From positions 383,814 to 447,813 of the forward strand of contig JAJEKV010000058.1 of the NCBI GenBank assembly GCA_021234155.1: 64,000 nucleotides of DNA, given 5' to 3'. The position numbers and the translations under genes are program-made. Each line of letters begins with the position of its first letter. Positions within the stretch are counted from its first letter, which is position 1. This DNA is from Isoetes taiwanensis. Its lineage: Eukaryota; Streptophyta; Lycopodiopsida; Isoetales; Isoetaceae. Below are positions 1 through 11,366 of this stretch, in pieces. The notes below the pieces were generated by a model. That model saw nothing but the letters and a program-made list of their open reading frames with translations, did no database searches and had not been told where the DNA came from.

Positions 1-1238
1 TAGCCCTGTTCGACCAAGTAATCAAAGTAAGAAAATAGTTGACCTTCAAATAGTCGACCATCGCTCTGCTCCAGTTTTGCATCAAAACAAGCCATAGTCT
101 AAGTAAAAAAAAACGATTACACAGATTACAAAGGTTTTATACTGACCAGACTTTTTGCTGTTGATGGTCGATTACGTACCATGTCATCATCCTGAGAGCA
201 GCCATAGCCAAAAGCAGACTGCATCAACGACTCCTGGCAATGTCGAAATGCAAGGAAATAGATATGCATACAAAAGAGCTCCAAATCGGGCAGAAACGAT
301 TATGTTTCACCTGTATGAACAGTGGGGAGATCAAACCCTGTAGCGCCCAACTATCGATAAATGGAGCATGGGAAAAGAAACTGCCCAAAAACATATGGCT
401 TCAAGAATAGCCGAAGAAAAATATGGTGTCTTTGTTCTAAAATTTTTGGCATAAAGTTTACGTATATGCAAAAGAAGCAACAGACACATGAGATGTAAGA
501 GGAAGCTTCATAGATTTAGCGCTTAACTTTCTTACCGGATTGACACTATAATGATCATGGAGATTTTTAAAATCTGGCAAAAACAAATAGCGCCACCATC
601 GCGCCAGCTCCACCATAGCTGCGCGTCGAAATTGAAGAAGCAGCAGGAAGAACGATTTTTTCAGTAGCGCCCTTTAGGGAGCTCGCCCATGCTACATCAG
701 TCCAGGGGCCTTAGGGCACAAGGGACAATAATTCTATTCTATAATCAATTGATAAAAGATGAATCAAATATTTACTTCTTTTCCTAGGTTTGTTTTTAAT
801 TTTAGCAGTTCCTTACTCATTGTGTTATTTAATTGGGGCAATTAATTCCCTTGCCACCTCACCATATGGGCAATTAAACGCCTTGCCACCTCACAACCTA
901 GCATTTAATGCAATGTATAGACGTGGCAACATCTGGGTCACTGGTCTAGCACATTCAACGGCTGAGGTCGGTTCAACTCACGCTGCCCCCTTCTACATAG
1001 AGATTTGGGTGTCGCCGTGTGGACCGTCCATAGTGGCATAATATGGCATATCTGTCCCTGTAACAGACCCCATAATAGATGTACAATTAATAAGTCATTC
1101 CTGATACTCAGAATTCATCAAAAGAGAGACAACCAATATAGCAAGACCAAAATTTGTATTGGAAATGGCAAGAGAAATGCATGTACAACTAGTACATATA
1201 TCGGTATGGCCAAAGGCCATACTTTATAGTAGCAAGAA
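1..1238. other. Intergenic, no gene recognised
   Basis: I see no credible gene here. Around 690-746 the bases end in a GGACAATAATTCTATTCTAT pattern that resembles the 3' tip of the LINE fragments found elsewhere in the window (a GGACG-like end followed by a TATTC repeat). It may be a very short LINE relic, but the match is weak. Confidence 0.4.
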
Positions 1239-2533
1239 TTATGTTGAAGAACTAGGCCCTGCATCCTGATCCATCGACGTAGGAGGTGGAGGTGGCTGAT
1301 GGTGTCGCAACAGAGTAACACCGGGGATGATGGTGCGAGCCGCGACAGAAGCAATCTCCAGAGGATAAGCTGTGGCCAAAGGGGCGGCCACAAGGAGCTT
1401 CATGCTCATCCACGACGCTATATCCTCCGCACTAAGATGGGGCCAGAGCGAAGTCCCGGCTGCACCAAAGACATAGGTGAAGGTGCGATATGGGAGCTTC
1501 TTATGGCCTGCCAAGGTGGACAATGCATGGAGGTTCCACAATGATGCTTCGGCCCTTGGGGCTAGGTCCCGTGCCACAAAAAGGACCTGTCCCCCGAGGG
1601 AAAGCTGAAAGGAAGAAGCGCCGGGTTGATTAACGCTCTAGTCTCCCGCATGACGGAGGTAGCTACTTCCTTGTCGAGGTCCATGGTGACCTCTTCCTCC
1701 TTGAGTTCTTGCTTTTCTTCTTTCAGGTGACTCTTGTTGTCGTAAAGATCCTCCCCTTCTTCATCTGATTCCGAAGGAATATCCACCATATTAATATTCG
1801 GGACGTGAGGTCCCATGGCAGTAAAAGCTTCCTGAGACGGCTGAGATGGGGGGTCTTGGAGCATAAGATCTCTCAGCCTGAGAAGTGTGTCAGCTGGATT
1901 GATGATCTCCTGATGGAACTGGAGTAATTGCTGCACCTCCGTAGGGAGCTCAACTGGCGTAAAGTCGATGAAGTCATCCATGCAATACTCGGCGAGCTCA
2001 TAAAGCACGTGTGCTTTCTTCTTAGTCCTAAGTTCAGCAACTACATGGTAGATCCACATAATACCCTCTAATAGGAGGTATTCCTGACCCTGGTGATGGA
2101 TAACCGGAAGGGCATCCAAACCAGTCAGTCGTGCCCCCTGGTCTCGGTGTAAAGACATCTGCTCTGCTAATTGCCTCCACCATACGAAGTCATCCTCTCG
2201 GATGTACTCGTCGCCCTCGTCGTCAGAGGGTTCGGACGCTTTGCCCTTCTCTGCTGGCAAAGTTTCGTCTTCTACATACTGATCCATGAGTATGGCCAGC
2301 GCAAAAGTCACCTCAAGGTACTGCTGGCCATCATGCATCAAGACGGGCGGGTTTCTGCCCCATCTGAGCTTTCCCCTGAGAACCTCATGGGCATGAGAGT
2401 CGCCCTCCAACATCTTCCTCACAATAGCTCTCCCTAAGTAGAGCTGAGGAGGATTCCCTAGGGGAATACAGAGAGGGAGCATCTCTTGAGTATAGAACTC
2501 AAGGAAAGCTATCTAATCAGGGTGGGCCTGCAT
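1239..2533 (-). pseudogene. Unrecognised acidic open frame, probably LTR-element internal ORF
   Basis: A long minus-strand frame starts at an ATG at 2533, meets one UAG at 2515-2513, and then runs open for 306 codons from 2482 to 1562. It appears to continue in another frame from 1577 to 1239, so one frameshift is likely. The protein is hydrophilic, with acidic stretches (SDDEGDEY, SDEEGEDLYD) and a lysine/glutamate-rich segment near its end (SHLKEEKQELKEEE). I recognise no domain. It lies on the same strand as, and downstream of, the gag-like/H3 frame, so it could be a second ORF of the same element. It could also be an unrelated captured gene. The UAG fits a CAG codon changed by deamination. 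Confidence 0.4.
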
Positions 2534-2736
2534 GTTGGTGATCAGGTCCGCCCTTTGGAGCAAACAGATTGCAGGAGGTCAAATGGGACTTGAGCATCCC
2601 AATGTTCTAGGGTTGGAAGAGGCTTGGGGTCGCCACTGCAACTGCAAGTCATGGAGGAGGAGGGAGGAGACAAGGGGAGCAAGAAGAAAATAAAACCCTA
2701 AAGAATATTAGGTGTACTTTATCTTTAACTTTTTAT

Positions 2737-2748
2737 GCTGACGTCAGC
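2737..2748. promoter_or_regulatory. 12-bp palindrome with TGACGTCA core
   Basis: GCTGACGTCAGC is a perfect 12-bp palindrome containing the TGACGTCA site bound by bZIP factors of the CRE/TGA type. It sits in AT-rich sequence between the end of the H3-like frame and the unrecognised downstream frame. That it acts as a regulatory site is inferred from the motif only. Confidence 0.3.
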
Positions 2749-2863
2749 GTTAGTCTTAATAATAATTAAAAAATTGCTTTTATTTTCAGAAAAAATTTAG
2801 ACAGTCAAAATTTTCTTATATTTACATACAAAATTTGTACAAGAAAGATGCTTGACAAGCAAG

Positions 2864-3153
2864 CTAATTGTGGTCTCCTCGAATCCTTCGGGTGAGAGCC
2901 AGATCCTTGGTCATAATAGTGACCCTTTTGGCATGGATGGCACAAAGATTGGCATCCCCAAAAAGGGCTATCAAGTAATCTTCGGCCTCTTGAAGCGCAA
3001 GCATAGCAAAAGTCTGGAACATAGGTTGTTCCGGAAGTCTTGGGCTATTTCTCGGACCAGGCGCTGGAAAGGGAACTTCCGTAGCAGAAGCTCGGTCATC
3101 TTCTGGTACTTTCGAATCTCCCTTAAGGCCACAGTGCCAGACCTATATCGATG
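2864..3153 (-). pseudogene. Histone H3 fold, CENH3-like or H3-like, one frameshift
   Basis: The translation matches histone H3 along its core. The stretch [18 protein letters not shown] is followed by the alpha-N/alpha-1 segment [14 protein letters not shown]. After a 1-nt frameshift near 3020 come the alpha-2 segment with ALQEAEDYL, then [13 protein letters not shown] and TRRIRG just before the stop at 2866-2864. Canonical H3 has EAYL and EDTNLC where this copy has EDYL and GDANLC. Those two features recall plant CENH3, but the first loop is as short as in canonical H3, so the subtype is open. One alanine appears to be missing in alpha-2. The upstream tail (GPVQSKTS) is not the canonical ARTKQTARKS tail. 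Recognition as H3 is secure; activity is unlikely because of the frameshift. Confidence 0.85.
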
Positions 3154-4224
3154 CGACGTCTTTGACTGCACCGGGCCGGGTTGTGTCTACCGGCCAGGTG
3201 GTCTTGCCCCCTCGTTATTGGCTGAAGCCTGGGCCAAGGCCCACTTGGTCTTGCCAATCTTGCCGGCGGGCAGAGTTTGTCGCTTTCTCAATACCCCCAA
3301 CGGTTTTAAGCTTCTTCTTATATGCACTTCCTGACTTATGGGCGGTGGACTTCCGTCGTCACTTGACCGTAGCCTGGTCGGGTTTGCGCTGGGTATTCCG
3401 CTCTGGGTTTGGCTGGGGTTCCTGCTGTTGGTCCTGATTCTACTTGGAAAGCTCCCCTGCTTTCCGTTGCTGCTCGGCCCGCTTGGCCCCCTCGCTAATG
3501 CGTGGCATGGTCGGTTGCCATCGCGCCCTCCACCTCGGCCCGGCGCTTCGGGCAAGATCCTCCAGAGCAGCCCGCGCATGATAGCGGTCCGGCCTGGCTT
3601 GCATATCCAGCTGGATAGCTATCATGTGATCCACCGAGAGGTAGGACGGAACCTCACCCATGCAAAGCTTTGAGTGGCCTCGTCGTACTAGAAGGGAGGG
3701 AGGTCAAAGGGGTTGCCTGTTATGATGGCTCGCCCATCACCCAAATAGACATACTCGAACCCCCGGACCTTCGGGTCTCCCCTCTCCATCTCCCGGGCAT
3801 CATCTCCTCGGGCAAGTTCTTTGATCCTGTCGGCCTCCATCCGAATGGCTTCTTCCTCAGAAACTTCTATGCATGAGGGCAGATAGAACTTGACTAGCAT
3901 CAGAACTTGGTCAGGCTATTCGACCAGAGTGTAAGGTTGTCTTAGGAAATTAAGTTTTAACAGAAAGCGCTCGGACAAGTGAAAGATGGGGTAAGGAATT
4001 CTATGCCCGGCGACGAAGCGTTGCACGAGCTCAATCAAGAGTAGCTCCACTTTGGCAGGGTCACTAGCGAATTGCTCGCTAAGCTTGGCGAATATGTGGG
4101 GCATGCTAATGTTTCTGTAACTAAGCGCGTACGAGCCATATTCATGGTGAAGAAAAGGAAAGTTGGAGAGGAGGCGCTTGTAGGCGGTAGTGGTGTAGGT
4201 CGAACGCGGAGGTAAGGCGCTCAA
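2864..4224 (-). pseudogene. Decayed gag-like ORF ending in a histone H3 domain
   Basis: The minus strand codes from 4224 toward 2864 with several breaks. Part 1 (4224-3688) is a continuous frame with one internal UAG at 3918-3916 and ends at another UAG near 3690. Its product has no domain I recognise. It contains an acidic/basic segment (EEEAIRMEADRIKELARGDD). After a frameshift near 3661, part 2 continues with a basic, glutamine-rich stretch carrying a UAG and a UGA. Part 3, in the frame opened at 3579, runs through one UAG at 3189-3187 straight into a histone H3 fold (3153-2864). The primer-binding site and LTR end lie 550 bp upstream on the same strand, so this is the position where gag is expected. 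All in-frame stops are UAG or UGA and fit CAG or CGA codons lost by cytosine deamination. The alternative is a host H3-like gene copy that landed here. Confidence 0.55.
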
Positions 4225-4773
4225 GCTTTCTCTCCGGCGGCTATGCGGACGGACGAGGCGAGACGCTAGGCAGGAAGGTAAAGCAAAAGAAAACCGTCAC
4301 TTTATTTTATTTTTTTAAATTCAAAATTTTTCAAAACTTAAAAAAAAAAAAAATTATGCGGCGAGAATATGCATTTTTATACGTGAGCGCCGCTGGGAAA
4401 ATACGGCTTTCTTTTCAAATTCTAAGACACTAAAAGTATAGCAGTGCCCATTTAGGTCTTGGGCCCTGCTGCTGCCATTTTGATGCCGGGTGTTGACGCC
4501 CCTAGGGTAATTGGACCGTGCCCGACATGTTAATGCAAAAATCTCACCCATCCGAGCTACCTGGAGAAAGTTATGGCGCCTGAAACACATGACATCTTCG
4601 CCCCACAACCTAACATACTTACCTTACTAGCTTACACTCTCCTACTCAACTAAATTAATCCTCCTATAACTGGGTCGACCCACATGCTAACTACAGAGTT
4701 GGTTTAACCTAAAGCAAAGTCTACTAATGAGTTAGACTATGGTCGGTGCAATGATTTGGTCTACCAAAATCAT

Positions 4774-4785
4774 GTTCTGATACCA
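4774..4785 (-). other. Primer-binding site for initiator tRNA-Met
   Basis: On the minus strand the bases read TGGTATCAGAAC, close to the plant PBS TGGTATCAGAGC that pairs with initiator tRNA-Met. It starts one base after the LTR end (CGTCACA), the spacing expected in a Ty3-type element. Confidence 0.75.
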
Positions 4786-4786
4786 C

Positions 4787-5102
4787 TGTGACGCTCCCAG
4801 AATCTATACGATGCTCCCATCATACAAACACGGGAATTCCCCTCCCGTGGCGATTACATCACCATGGTAGAGCCCTCCGTCATACTCGGACCACTTGGGA
4901 TGGCCAAGTGTCCGGGCGAGGAACACGGAGGTGTCATTCGTCCCACGTCCTCTATGGGAATCCTATACCGCGGAAGCGTACATACATGTTAGCATACATC
5001 AATCATGCTCAAATAATATACCACCGCGAAGGGTGGCCCATTTATCATCATCAACTAAATGACAATATAAATAAAAAGTAACATAAGTAACCCATCACAA
5101 CA
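4787..5102 (-). repeat. LTR-like end A of the H3-bearing element
   Basis: Read on the minus strand, this segment ends in GGAGCGTCACA directly before the primer-binding site. A possible start is TGTTGTGATG at 5102, which would give terminal inverted TGT...ACA ends. The start is uncertain, because the only other copy in the window (about 6890-7179, opposite strand) loses similarity near this point. The two copies share long stretches, for example CACGGAGGTGTCATTC. Confidence 0.55.
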
Positions 5103-5420
5103 AGGGCGCTACCCTAGGCTCAGACATCCATGAGGTCAACTGATGGTCAGGGTCTCAAGGTATCAGCAGACGGAAGTATAACATGGCGTTGGCTGGCATA
5201 GAACAATGGCCAGGGTAGTCCACTCCATCCGCCCCTCCTGTGCACACTTTGGAGATAGGGTGAAACATGCTATGACGTGATTGTAGCCTTCCGGAGATGC
5301 AATCTCATGGAATCACCCTATGAGACTACTCCAGGTTACATCTCCCCGGTCCGATGAGGCAGGTCAGAGAAGTGTCTCCTTCCCGAACATAATGGATACC
5401 TGGGTGTGCTAGAGAATATG
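5103..5420. other. Unassigned spacer between LTR A and pol fragment
   Basis: I see no coding or repeat signature I can name. No clear polypurine tract precedes LTR A, so I cannot say that the pol fragment and the LTR belong to one element. The LTR could extend into this stretch. Confidence 0.4.
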
Positions 5421-6890
5421 TGCCACTAGGTTCACTCCACCAAGTGAATGAAATCGTCCCACTTTGATTGCTTGTTCTGGACGTAATTCCTCAACATATC
5501 TTCTATGATTCGATTCGTGCGCTCCGTCTGCCCATCTATCTGAGAATGATATGCTGTACTCATCGATAGCTCCGACTAGATGGTGGTGAAGATATTTTGC
5601 CAAAATGCACTCATGAACTTCGAATCCCTATCAGAGATTATCTCTCTTGGCATCCCATGGAGTCGAAAGATTTCCTTAGTGAACAACACGTCAATATTTA
5701 ACGCCGTGTTCGTGGTCTTGCACGGCACAAAGTGTGCCATTTTTGACGATTTGTCCACTACTACCATCAAGGCATCTTTGCCCCTTATGGTTCTCAGGAG
5801 CCCTGTAATGAAGTCCATGCTCATTACTTCCCATTTGGCATTTGGCACTGGCAATGGCTCTAACACTCCTGGAATTAGAAGTTGCTCTGCCTTCGTCTGC
5901 TGACATTCCCGAATGTACTTGGCTATCTGCTTCTTCATGCCGGGCCAGAAGTAGCTACTTCTGATCTTGAAATAGGTCTTTATAAAACCTGCATTCCCGG
6001 CTATTGGGCTATTGTGTGTATCATGGAGTATCAACTTCTTGATTCCCGATGACTCTGGTACACACAATTTGTTCTTATGATACAATAGGTTACCTTCCGT
6101 CTAAAAATGCTTAAAGGTTTCCCTTTCTTTGTCCGTTCTTGCCTCCTTAGAGAGGCTTGCCCAAGCTCCTTGAAGTCTCGGTCCGATAGCAACATTTCTT
6201 CTATCTTCTTGCCAAACTCACTGGTGAGTGTTGATATGGCATTGCAATGGACTCTCGTCTCCAGTGGCCTTCGAGAGAGCGTATCCGCAACCACGTTCAA
6301 TTTCCCCGGCTTGTAGACTATCTCAAAGTCGTATTCCTCGAGGAATTCCATCCACCTCCTCTGTCTCAGATTTAGGAGTGGGGTGCAGATCCATTTGGAA
6401 CTTCCTACCCAACAGGTTGTGCCTCCAAACCCTCGGGGCTCTCCACGATGGCCAAGAGTTCCTGGTCGTGCATTGGGTAGCGTTGCTCGACGTCGTTCAT
6501 CTTCTTCGAATCATAAGCAACTACTCTTCCCTCCTGCATAAGGACCCCCCTGTTGCTAGCTTGCTAGCATCTGTTGCCACCAAATTGTCCTTGCTTGGAT
6601 CTGGGAGCGTAAGGACTGGTCTTGTGGTTAATGCCTCTTTGAGCTTCTCAAAAGAAAGTTGGACATTCTCAAGCCAACGTTGCACCCAAGCTTTCACCTT
6701 CTTATTTTTAGTGAGGTCCGACAAAGGGGACGCCCACTTAGCGAAGTCCTTTACGAACTTGCAATAGTACCCTGCCAAGCCAAAGAAACTTCTTACTTCT
6801 CCCACATTCTTCGGTGCAGGTCAATCCACTATGGCTTCTATTTTTACTGGATCCATTGAGATTCCTTCAGCTGTAACTACCCTCAAGTAT
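5421..6890 (-). pseudogene. Truncated Ty3 pol: RT end, RNase H, integrase
   Basis: Minus-strand coding in several frames. From 6870 down come the end of the RT palm/thumb (VTAEGISMDPVKIEAI, then NVGEVRSFFGLAGYY) and RNase H (near 6590 LPDPSKDNLVATDAS, ending with GKLNVVADTLSRRP near 6270). The integrase zinc region (6085-5900) has lost one cysteine of the usual CxxC (ECQQTK). The integrase core shows MDFITGL and ISDRDSKF. The last part (5603-5440) is frameshifted but clearly continues the integrase core (HSQIDGQTERTN on another frame). Stops include a UGA in place of a conserved Trp codon (IVD*PAPKN). The fragment lacks gag, protease and the RT catalytic box, and is cut at 6890 beside an inverted LTR. 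Confidence 0.85.
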
Positions 6891-7179
6891 ATTGTCATAT
6901 TTGTCTCTGTTACGAGGTGATGTACTACTGGTGGTTGGGCACCCTTTGCGGTGGTGTATTATTTTATGTATTATGTGTCAGGTGCTAACTTGTATTTACG
7001 CCTTCGCTATATAGGATTCTCATAGAAGGCATGGGATGAATGACACCTCCGTGTTCTTTACCCGGACACTTGTCCATCACAAGTGGTCCGACTCAGACGG
7101 AGGGCATTTCTGTGTTGATGGAGTCGCCATGGGATGGGATATACGATGGGAGCATCGTATAGGTTGGAGGAGCGTCACA
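6890..7179 (+). repeat. LTR-like copy B, inverted relative to LTR A
   Basis: This plus-strand segment ends in GGAGCGTCACA at 7179 and is a diverged inverted copy of 4787-5090. No primer-binding site follows it (next bases AAGGCCGCC). It is therefore a solo LTR, a 3' LTR or a truncated one. The left limit is approximate. Confidence 0.55.
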
Positions 7180-10100
7180 AAGGCCGCCGCTATAAGTTTC
7201 TGTATATTTAAATTGAATAGAACTTTACATTTACATATGCATAATCCAATCTTTGTCATTTCTAAGTGTCGGGGCCGACTTACATCATATCCACTATTAT
7301 ATTTACATGTATATGTGATCATAATGTCGAATGCGATGTAAAGAAAATTAAGTTTTATGATTAACCACGTCCTTTACTCCATCTCCAACCTTTTTACAAT
7401 TTCAACGAGGAATTTGAGTTGAAACATATCTGCGTCGCAATGTATAAATAATATGTTGTGAAGGAAGCTAACAGTGTACCTTATTATCATAAAAAAAATC
7501 TAAATTATTATCATGAAGGCATTATCATAATGTACTTTACATTTTTATTGGAATGCTAGAACAAATACATTGTTCAAAGGAAGATTATCTACTTTGCATT
7601 TTTTAACATGTACACTTCTAGAAATATTCACAGTTATGAAAGGAAGTCTATGTAATGTCGATCTACTAGATTGGCATGGTCATCTTCTTTCGTAAATCTC
7701 TCGCTTGGATGAAACCTTTGTATTATCAAGCCAAAAGTGTTGCACAAGTTTTTTTTGTTAATTCATCAACTTTGTGTTTTCCTTTTTGTCTGCCCCCCAG
7801 TGCCCACATATTTGCTCTGATTTCTAAGATCAGTTTTCTTATATGGACTGCCTTTGTTATGTTCTACTATGTGATTTAAGCAACTTAAAAGAAGATCTAT
7901 GCTTCAAATTTTCCTCTTCCTCGATAATCATTGATAGCAAAGAATGCTTGGTTGCAAATTTATCATTACTACTAGCACATTTTATATATGGAGAAAATCT
8001 TGAATATTGGCTAATATGTTTCTAACCACTGCGTCTGAAGGTTCACATATAACTGGCTCAAAGAACGAATTCAACCTATAATACATGCAAAGCAAGCACA
8101 ATTCTTCGATTTGTTTCAAAGATTTGGTCAATTTTGTTATGGTGTTTACGCACCTATTAAGCTTCATTTTGCTATGCCTTGTAATATTTAACCTGTGGAG
8201 TTTAAGTTTCCTTTTTCCTTTTACAAATTGAATCAGCCAACTTGCAAATTGAATCACCAGAGTCAATAATTTTTTCCATAGGCTTCACTGGTGCTTGCAA
8301 ATTTTGGATCCGTTGTCCTTCCCTATTTCCCCGATTCATGCATTTTTAGGTGAGAATAGAGCGGCAAGAACGACTATAATTTCGAAATCTACACACGCCG
8401 CATTCTAATAACAACCTAATGAGGTTTGGCGAATATAATTTTCCCAGGAATTTGAAAATGTACATTCCCACGATCCATTCCTATTATAGAATGTACATCA
8501 ATTGGCAACAAATTAAAGACACCCTTTCTGTGCTTCTCTTTGTGGGGAAGGGGGTGGGGGATGTGAGAATGAGCTCGAATTGATGGATTACAAGGTCTGC
8601 CTCTTTCAACATCAGCACCATAAACAGAGGGGTTGGATAGGCCTCACTTCTGTGTTGGACGAGCTACTCCCTCAGCATCGTGTTGAAGAACATCATTTGT
8701 GGTAAAGTCGTGGTAGGACATGATGAGAATGGAATCTTTTACCTGACAAACCATGGTATTGTTCTTGAGATAAATGCAGGATTTGCAGAAAAAATAAAAG
8801 AGAAAAGAACAAGAGTACAAGAACGAGTTGTTGAAATCTGAATACAAAGTACTTTGTTGATGAATCTTTTGATAAACACAACCAAGAAACATGTAAATCG
8901 TGCTAAACATCTAATTCTTAGCGAGTGCCAACAATGTGTGAAGTGCTAGCAAGAAACATAAAGTGTTGATATTCTAATCCGTGTAGCATTGGATTCACTT
9001 GTTTACATATTGCATTTGCCTTCATTTCACATTGAGACATAATTGTCAGACATCAATCCAACAAAACCCTTTGCCTCAAATTTTCCCAAGTATGGATGAT
9101 AGAAATTACTTCAATTCAATTCAATTCTCATTGCTATTTTCCTTTTACTAGTTTAATTCGGGAAAGAAATGCAACCTCTCCTCTGGGTATAACTTCAAAA
9201 TATGAGAATTTTTTTTATCCGATGTTGTTAAATTTTAAAGAAGGATTGCTACGAGTTAACAATGCCCCTTTACTTTTTCTTTCAAAGATTCCTCTAGCCT
9301 AGTTCTAGATTTAAAAGTTAATATTTTGCGTCCTCTATACTTGTTTTCCTTTCTTTTATTTGAAGGAAGGAATTGTTGGAGTATAGTCATAAAGAAGTAC
9401 ACATTATAAGGAGATATCTTATAGATTATAATCGTTTTCTACGTCATTCTTTTAATGACACCATAAATTCTCGTGCATATAAACAAATGCTCACTTCTAT
9501 ATATAATAACATTACAAAGAGTTGGGAGGAAAAAGAAGGCGCAGTTTTTTATAAATAAGAAAGACACTAAGGAATTCTTTTCGTCTCCCTTTTAACATAA
9601 TCTATACTATATAAAACTTCTATCTACACAAAGAATAGTTACTTTGTCCCTACGGAAGATTGCCTTTAGTCATGGTATTGAACAATCATTTTAAATTCGA
9701 TCAAACTCAGATCGATAATGAGCTCTTATCTGCTCATAATAAAAATGACACGACCATATTCACTTTCTTACTGAAAAGCCTTACACTAGAATAATTAGTT
9801 AGAATAGAAACACGAGGAATCCCAGAGCCACATTGCAATTTTCATAAATGATGGGAGATGGTTTCTATTCCAAAAACAATGACACAGCATGATGGGTTTA
9901 TGGTAGTATACAGAAGAAAGACAAGCACAATCAACCCCTTGTTATAATGTCATTTTCATAAACCTTCATAACAAAATGACAAAAGTACCTGAGTGGATAA
10001 CTTTTAGGTTCTATTTTCTTCATTAGTATTTGTTTTCCAACGAAAACAAGGGTCATATACTGTGCACAAGAGATATACTCCCATCTCATCATAACTCCAC

Positions 10101-11366
10101 TAAGGAGCTCAATCTGAATAGCATAAGGTTGATAATTATTTACTCAACATACAATGAGATCTTTGAAATAGTATATGCCACACGATGAAAGAAAAAATGG
10201 GCCCCAAGACGCAAGATAAGATACGAAGATGCAAAGACAGTGAAGTTTCTCGGAACAAGGTCAAATGAAGCTCGTGAATGTATTTTTGGTGAATGTAAAT
10301 ACCGCTGAACATGGGGCCCAATTGTGGAAGACACGTCTGGGAGGTGGTGTTTGGTTGTCGTTGAGGGAGAGGGTCAAGTCAGTATGGCTAAGCATTTACT
10401 ATTGTTGGGCATTTAGGCCAGACAGATGTGATCTACAAGGTTGAAGGTTTATGTGTGAATGTTGAGAAGATACTATTGCTGAGCATTTAGACCAGACAGA
10501 TGTGAATATTTACAAGGTTGAGGGTTTGGGTGTGAATGTTGAGAAGATTGCATCATGGGGATTTTCAGTCGAGATAGTAGAATTAGACAAAGAAAAGGAA
10601 GAAGAATCACATTTTTACCATCCACTAGAGATCGATTGGCCGATGATTGCATATGTAAGACCAACATCAATTCACTCGACAGGTGCTAGGTGCTGGTGGA
10701 GGTGCTGGTGCTGCCTTATTCTATTTTCTTGTAATGACAAGCCATATATATATAATATAAGTCACTTATAGATATGAATACTCTTGTTAATGATATCAAG
10801 CCTAAATGACTATAGATTTATAGGACCAAAATAATCAGTGAGAAATGGTAACATAGAATGCGCCAAAGAAACAAAAAAAGAAAGGAAAAAAAAAAGGGGA
10901 GAAAGAAATGGAAATCATGAACAAAGGTGAAATAAGGGCCATAATATCCACCATAGGCAAAAAGCACGGCATCCAAGCGGCCACGTAGCCGCCGACCAAA
11001 TCCACACCTCTAAGGACACGAGGGGAAGCGAGAAAAGTCGAAGCGCATTGGACGGGTCAGATTGTGCCAAAAAGGCCAGCGCTGAATCCCAGCCGTAGAA
11101 TGATTTTACACGTAAGGCTTTCTTCAGTAGAAGGGGAACACTGGACTTGTCTAATCCTGTCTCCGATGGAGGCCCGAAGAAAAAATACACTAATTTAGTT
11201 TATTCTTGTTAGGCCCTTCTTGCCCTTCCTGTTCTTCCGCCCCCTTCCATTTCTTCCGATCGCCCTAATTCATTCCAATTCTGGAGACCCACATCTTGGA
11301 TCAGTGCCCAATTTCACCCGCTTCCATTTTTCTGCTCCTTTTCTGGTTTTTTTCTGATTTCTAGTT
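7180..11366. other. AT-rich intergenic DNA upstream of the RING gene
   Basis: Apart from the tandem repeat at 10397-10547 I see no gene or element I can support. Open frames are short and lack recognisable motifs. The last few hundred bases (about 11190-11366) become pyrimidine-rich and probably hold the promoter and 5' UTR of the RHF2A-like gene, but no clear TATA box stands out. Confidence 0.4.
10397..10547. repeat. Two-copy tandem repeat, about 74 bp
   Basis: TACTATTGTTGGGCATTTAG starts copy 1 at 10397 and TACTATTGCTGAGCATTTAG starts copy 2 at 10471. Both end in GTTGAGAAGA. Copy 2 has a small insertion. Both copies encode a similar peptide (YKVEGL.VNVEKI), which hints at an old coding fragment, but I do not recognise it. 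Confidence 0.75.

Noticed and set aside
5103-6890. Truncated Ty3 pol as part of the same element as the H3-bearing frame
   Set aside because: No polypurine tract links pol to LTR A, and the only other LTR copy is inverted. The connection cannot be shown.
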